Below, in pieces: positions 15,835 through 18,207 of a stretch of 18,207 bases of DNA. This DNA is from Stercoripulliclostridium_A sp964480195 (GTDB lineage: Bacteria > Bacillota > Clostridia > Christensenellales > DTU072), in assembly GCA_964480195.1 (NCBI GenBank), contig CAYZOJ010000031.1:1-18207 (forward strand), given 5' to 3'. A program made the position numbers and the translations under genes. The notes beneath the pieces are model-generated. The model saw only the letters and a list, made by a program, of their open reading frames with translations. It was not told the DNA's origin and made no database searches. Numbering within the stretch: position 1 is the first letter of the stretch; each line of letters opens with the position of its first letter.

Positions 15835-16437
15835 GTGATCGACCTGTTTATTGCAAAAAATATCTATTGCCCGGGCACGGCGTTTGCTCGGGTTTTTAGC
15901 GCGATAGGAGAACTTCCCGCGCTTTTGCCGTTTTTATTGATTGTAGCCGTCGTTATCGGCTCGGCTTTGAAGATAAAAGACTTCCGCTCCCGCAAAAAAG
16001 AAATGATCGGTTATGCGACTTTTGCCGTCATCGCCGTGCTACTTTCGGCATTGACCGTAACCCTCCTCAAACACGTTACGGGAAGAGAGCGCTACTTTAT
16101 ATCTATGGGCGAAAACTACTCGCCGTGGTACATTAAAGGTGCGGGCGGGGATTCTTTCCCGTCGGGACACGCGTCGATGTCGTTTTTCATAATGCTCGTT
16201 CCGGACTTCATCAAAACTTTTTACGGCGGTAGGAGACGCGCGATAACCGTGGCGTCAACGGCTTTCTTCATATGCGTATGCGTTTCGCGTATGTTGGAAG
16301 GCGCACATTACTTTTCGGATTTGGTAGCAGGGGCTACAATTTCTTGGATAATAGTTGTTGTAACCCGAAAAATAGCCGTCCGAGTCGGGCTTATAAAATC
16401 TCAAAAAATAGTCTTCGACGAAGCCCCAAAATATTGA
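15835..16437 (+). CDS. PAP2 family membrane phosphatase
   Basis: Integral membrane lipid phosphatase of the PAP2 superfamily (200 residues, about five to six transmembrane helices), which hydrolyses phosphate from lipid or prenyl (pyro)phosphates such as phosphatidate, phosphatidylglycerol phosphate or undecaprenyl pyrophosphate. All three signature motifs are present: K79-x6-R86 (followed by Tyr rather than the usual Pro), F108-PSGH112, and S151-R152-x5-H158-x3-D162. The GTG start at 15835 has no SD. It follows the DUF92 gene by 35 nt and both may work on prenyl phosphates. The stop codon overlaps the -35 box of the next gene. The exact substrate cannot be assigned. Confidence 0.92.
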   Translation: MIDLFIAKNIYCPGTAFARVFSAIGELPALLPFLLIVAVVIGSALKIKDFRSRKKEMIGYATFAVIAVLLSALTVTLLKHVTGRERYFISMGENYSPWYIKGAGGDSFPSGHASMSFFIMLVPDFIKTFYGGRRRAITVASTAFFICVCVSRMLEGAHYFSDLVAGATISWIIVVVTRKIAVRVGLIKSQKIVFDEAPKY

Positions 16438-16463
16438 CACGGATATTTGCTTGGGTGTAAAAT
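16434..16463 (+). promoter_or_regulatory. SigA-type promoter of the DUF1846 gene
   Basis: A perfect TTGACA (16434-16439) overlaps the PAP2 stop codon (16435-16437), and TAAAAT (16458-16463) follows after 18 nt. The predicted transcription start is near 16470. An AGGAGA SD at 16481-16486 stands 8 nt before the ATG at 16495. Confidence 0.85.
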
Positions 16464-16494
16464 GTAACCATAGTTTTTTTAGGAGAAGCTAACG

Positions 16495-17958
16495 ATGAAA
16501 ATAGGTTTCGATAATGACCTGTACGTCAAAAAACAAACAGAGAATATCTTAAAGAGAATTGAAACGTTCGACAACAAGCTGTATCTCGAATTCGGCGGTA
16601 AGATGTTCGACGATTTCCACGCGGCACGCGTGCTCCCCGGGTTCGATCCCAACGTCAAAACCAAGATTTTAACAAACCTAAAAGACAAACTCGAAATCAT
16701 TTTCTGCATAGGCGCGCCGGATATCGAAAAGAACAAGATTCGTTCGGACTTCGGCATCACTTACGGCAACGAACTTTTGCGTCTTATGCGCAATTTCCGC
16801 GAGCTCGGACTCCTTATAAACAGCGTTGTCATTACTCAATATAAAGAGCAACCCGCCGCGGACATTTTCCGCAAACAGCTCGAACGTATGGGCGAAAAGG
16901 TATATATCCATAAGTATACCAAAGGATATCCGAACGACGTCGATACAATCGTTTCCGACGAGGGCTACGGCGCGAATCCTTATATCGAAACCACCCGTCC
17001 GCTCGTTGTCGTAAATGCTCCGGGACCCAATTCCGGTAAGCTCGCGACCTGCCTTTCTCAGCTCTATCACGAGTATAAGCGCGGTGTTAAGGCGGGATAC
17101 GCTAAGTACGAAACTTTCCCCGTATGGAATCTTCCGCTCAAACACCCCGTAAACGTCGCGTACGAAGCGGCAACCGCGGACATCAACGACCGTAATATGA
17201 TAGATTACTATCATCTCGACGCATACGGCGTCAGCGCGGTCAACTATAATCGCGATCTTGAGGTATTCCCTGTAGTCAAAAATATCCTTCAACGCATTTT
17301 GGGTTCCGAAATATATAAGTCGCCGACAGATATGGGCGTAAACGCGGTAGGATACGCAATCTCCGACGACGAAGTCGTTCAAGAAGCCGCCAAGCAGGAA
17401 ATCATCAGACGTTATTTTAAGATCTATAACGACTACAAGGCAGGTCTTGCCGATATCGACACCGCTCACAGAGTGGAAATTTTGATGAAGAATACAGGAG
17501 TCGGACCTCTCGACCGCAAAGTTGTAGGACCCGCTCTCGAAAAATCGGCAAAGTATAATTGTCCCGCGATAGCGCTTGAACTTCCCGACGGCAGGATTCT
17601 CACTGCCAGAGATAAAAACAGCCTCTATGCGCCCGCAGGCGTCATCATCAACGCTCTTAAAGCGCTTGCAGGTATCGACGATAAAATCAAGCTCATAACT
17701 CCCGTCGCGATAGACACCATTCTAAAGGTCAAGCACGAAAGCCTCAATTCGCGTTCGGACAAAATGAACCTTGAAGAGGCGTTGATAGCGCTTTCATTCT
17801 CATCTTCGACCAATCCGACCGTTGAATTTGCCCTCGACAAACTCAAAATGCTGAGCGGATGCGAAGCGCATTCCACGGTAATGCTCCCGGAAAGCTCCCT
17901 CCGCGTCTTCCGTCGCCTCGGTATCAACCTGACCTGCGAACCCCAATTCGCGTTTTAA
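16495..17958 (+). CDS. UPF0371 / DUF1846 family protein
   Basis: Full-length member (487 residues; family members are about 490-500) of the UPF0371/DUF1846 family, soluble and cytoplasmic, widely found in Bacillota with no established function. Recognisable segments are the N-terminus IGFDNDLYVKKQTENIL, LEFGGKMFDDFHAARVLPGF (~31-50), the P-loop-like APGPNSGK at 175-182 followed by LATCLSQLYHE, DINDRNMIDYYHLDAYG, and PADMGVN-like SPTDMGVNAVGYAI. The glycine-rich segment suggests nucleotide or phosphate binding, but this is inference. It is an independent unit with its own promoter, a good SD and a terminator. Both neighbours are unrelated, so context gives no clue to function. Confidence 0.93.
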   Translation: MKIGFDNDLYVKKQTENILKRIETFDNKLYLEFGGKMFDDFHAARVLPGFDPNVKTKILTNLKDKLEIIFCIGAPDIEKNKIRSDFGITYGNELLRLMRNFRELGLLINSVVITQYKEQPAADIFRKQLERMGEKVYIHKYTKGYPNDVDTIVSDEGYGANPYIETTRPLVVVNAPGPNSGKLATCLSQLYHEYKRGVKAGYAKYETFPVWNLPLKHPVNVAYEAATADINDRNMIDYYHLDAYGVSAVNYNRDLEVFPVVKNILQRILGSEIYKSPTDMGVNAVGYAISDDEVVQEAAKQEIIRRYFKIYNDYKAGLADIDTAHRVEILMKNTGVGPLDRKVVGPALEKSAKYNCPAIALELPDGRILTARDKNSLYAPAGVIINALKALAGIDDKIKLITPVAIDTILKVKHESLNSRSDKMNLEEALIALSFSSSTNPTVEFALDKLKMLSGCEAHSTVMLPESSLRVFRRLGINLTCEPQFAF

Positions 17959-17996
17959 CATAACCCCCGCAAACAAGTAGGGAATATTTGAACTTC

Positions 17997-18036
17997 AATA
18001 GGTTATTGTCGGCTCGGTAACCTATTTTTATTTTTT
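17997..18036 (+). terminator. intrinsic terminator after the DUF1846 gene
   Basis: A 9-bp stem AATAGGTTA (17997-18005) / TAACCTATT (18018-18026) with a 12-nt loop runs into TTTTTATTTTTT (18025-18036). Confidence 0.85.
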
Positions 18037-18042
18037 GTAATT

Positions 18043-18107
18043 TAGTGTATACGCAAAGCGGATTGTTCCTTACGTGGTAGAATATCGCCGACGTAGGCTA
18101 TACACTA
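18043..18107. repeat. 9-bp inverted repeat upstream of the right-edge gene
   Basis: TAGTGTATA (18043-18051) and TATACACTA (18099-18107) are exact reverse complements separated by 47 nt. They lie between a terminator and a strong promoter. Spacing is too long for a simple hairpin; paired protein binding sites are possible but unproven. Confidence 0.4.
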
Positions 18108-18173
18108 TCGTAGATAGATAGTTTTACGTGCGCAAGCACTGCTTACTCATACAATATCGGCATTGACGATAGT
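18104..18173. promoter_or_regulatory. candidate repeated operator half-sites (GATAGT)
   Basis: ACTATC (18104-18109, minus orientation), GATAGT (18117-18122) and GATAGT (18168-18173) share the same hexamer. The second and third copies extend to GATAGTTTT. The third lies between the -35 and -10 boxes of the promoter at 18163-18191. A stable GTGC-GCAA-GCAC hairpin lies at 18128-18139 between them. A regulator may bind here; this is inference from repetition and position only. Confidence 0.35.
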
Positions 18174-18191
18174 TTTTGTATTTGGTATAAT
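18163..18191 (+). promoter_or_regulatory. consensus promoter at right edge, leaderless geometry
   Basis: TTGACG (18163-18168) and a perfect TATAAT (18186-18191) are separated by 17 nt. The -10 box ends 6 nt before an ATG at 18198, placing the predicted transcription start on the start codon. Confidence 0.8.
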
Positions 18192-18197
18192 GTTTGT

Positions 18198-18207
18198 ATG
18201 AAAGCGA
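18198..18207 (+). CDS. first codons of a gene cut by the window edge
   Basis: ATG AAA GCG follows directly after a consensus promoter and has no SD. Only three codons are visible, so neither the product nor the frame can be verified; a later start with an SD outside the window is possible. Confidence 0.4.

Overview
The window looks like chromosome of an anaerobic Bacillota, most likely an uncultured gut Clostridia. Evidence: SigA-type promoters, strong Shine-Dalgarno (SD) sequences at some genes, an mfd-foldase gene order known from Clostridia, a reversed-domain GH3 glucosidase of the rumen/gut Clostridia type, and an interspersed palindrome of a kind common in gut Clostridia. A finer placement cannot be supported. 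All recognisable genes are on the + strand. I see no phage, transposase, CRISPR or defence module.

Layout. Positions 1-400 hold no gene but contain an interspersed palindrome (178-240) and an array of small hairpins joined by an ACATCA-like linker (261-364). asnS (463-1830) follows with its own promoter. Next come a reversed-domain GH3 beta-glucosidase (1881-4310) and a MATE exporter (4390-5745), each preceded by an intrinsic terminator that almost touches the next gene. A second transcription unit starts at 5789: a hydrolase-fold protein that has lost its serine nucleophile (5824-6723), a GH31 alpha-glycosidase (6725-8905) and mfd (8906-12343), packed with 1 and 0 bp between genes. A third unit holds a large lipoprotein with a divergent parvulin (PrsA-like) domain (12455-14692) and a small four-cysteine protein (14727-14948), closed by a terminator. 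Then come a DUF92 membrane protein (14984-15799), a PAP2 lipid phosphatase (15835-16437) and a UPF0371/DUF1846 protein (16495-17958) with its own promoter and terminator. The right edge carries a consensus promoter and the first codons of another gene.

How the parts fit. GH3 and GH31 both lack signal peptides, so they probably act on imported oligosaccharides; no transporter is visible. DUF92 and PAP2 may act on the same class of prenyl/lipid phosphates. mfd is ordinary transcription-coupled repair but sits in a glycosidase operon. The most interesting signals are not a new defence system. They are (i) several starts with no SD that lie exactly 6 nt after a -10 box, the geometry of leaderless mRNAs; (ii) a pseudo-enzyme hydrolase; (iii) a parvulin-like lipoprotein lacking its conserved histidines and carrying a Cys/His insert; and (iv) the hairpin array upstream of asnS.
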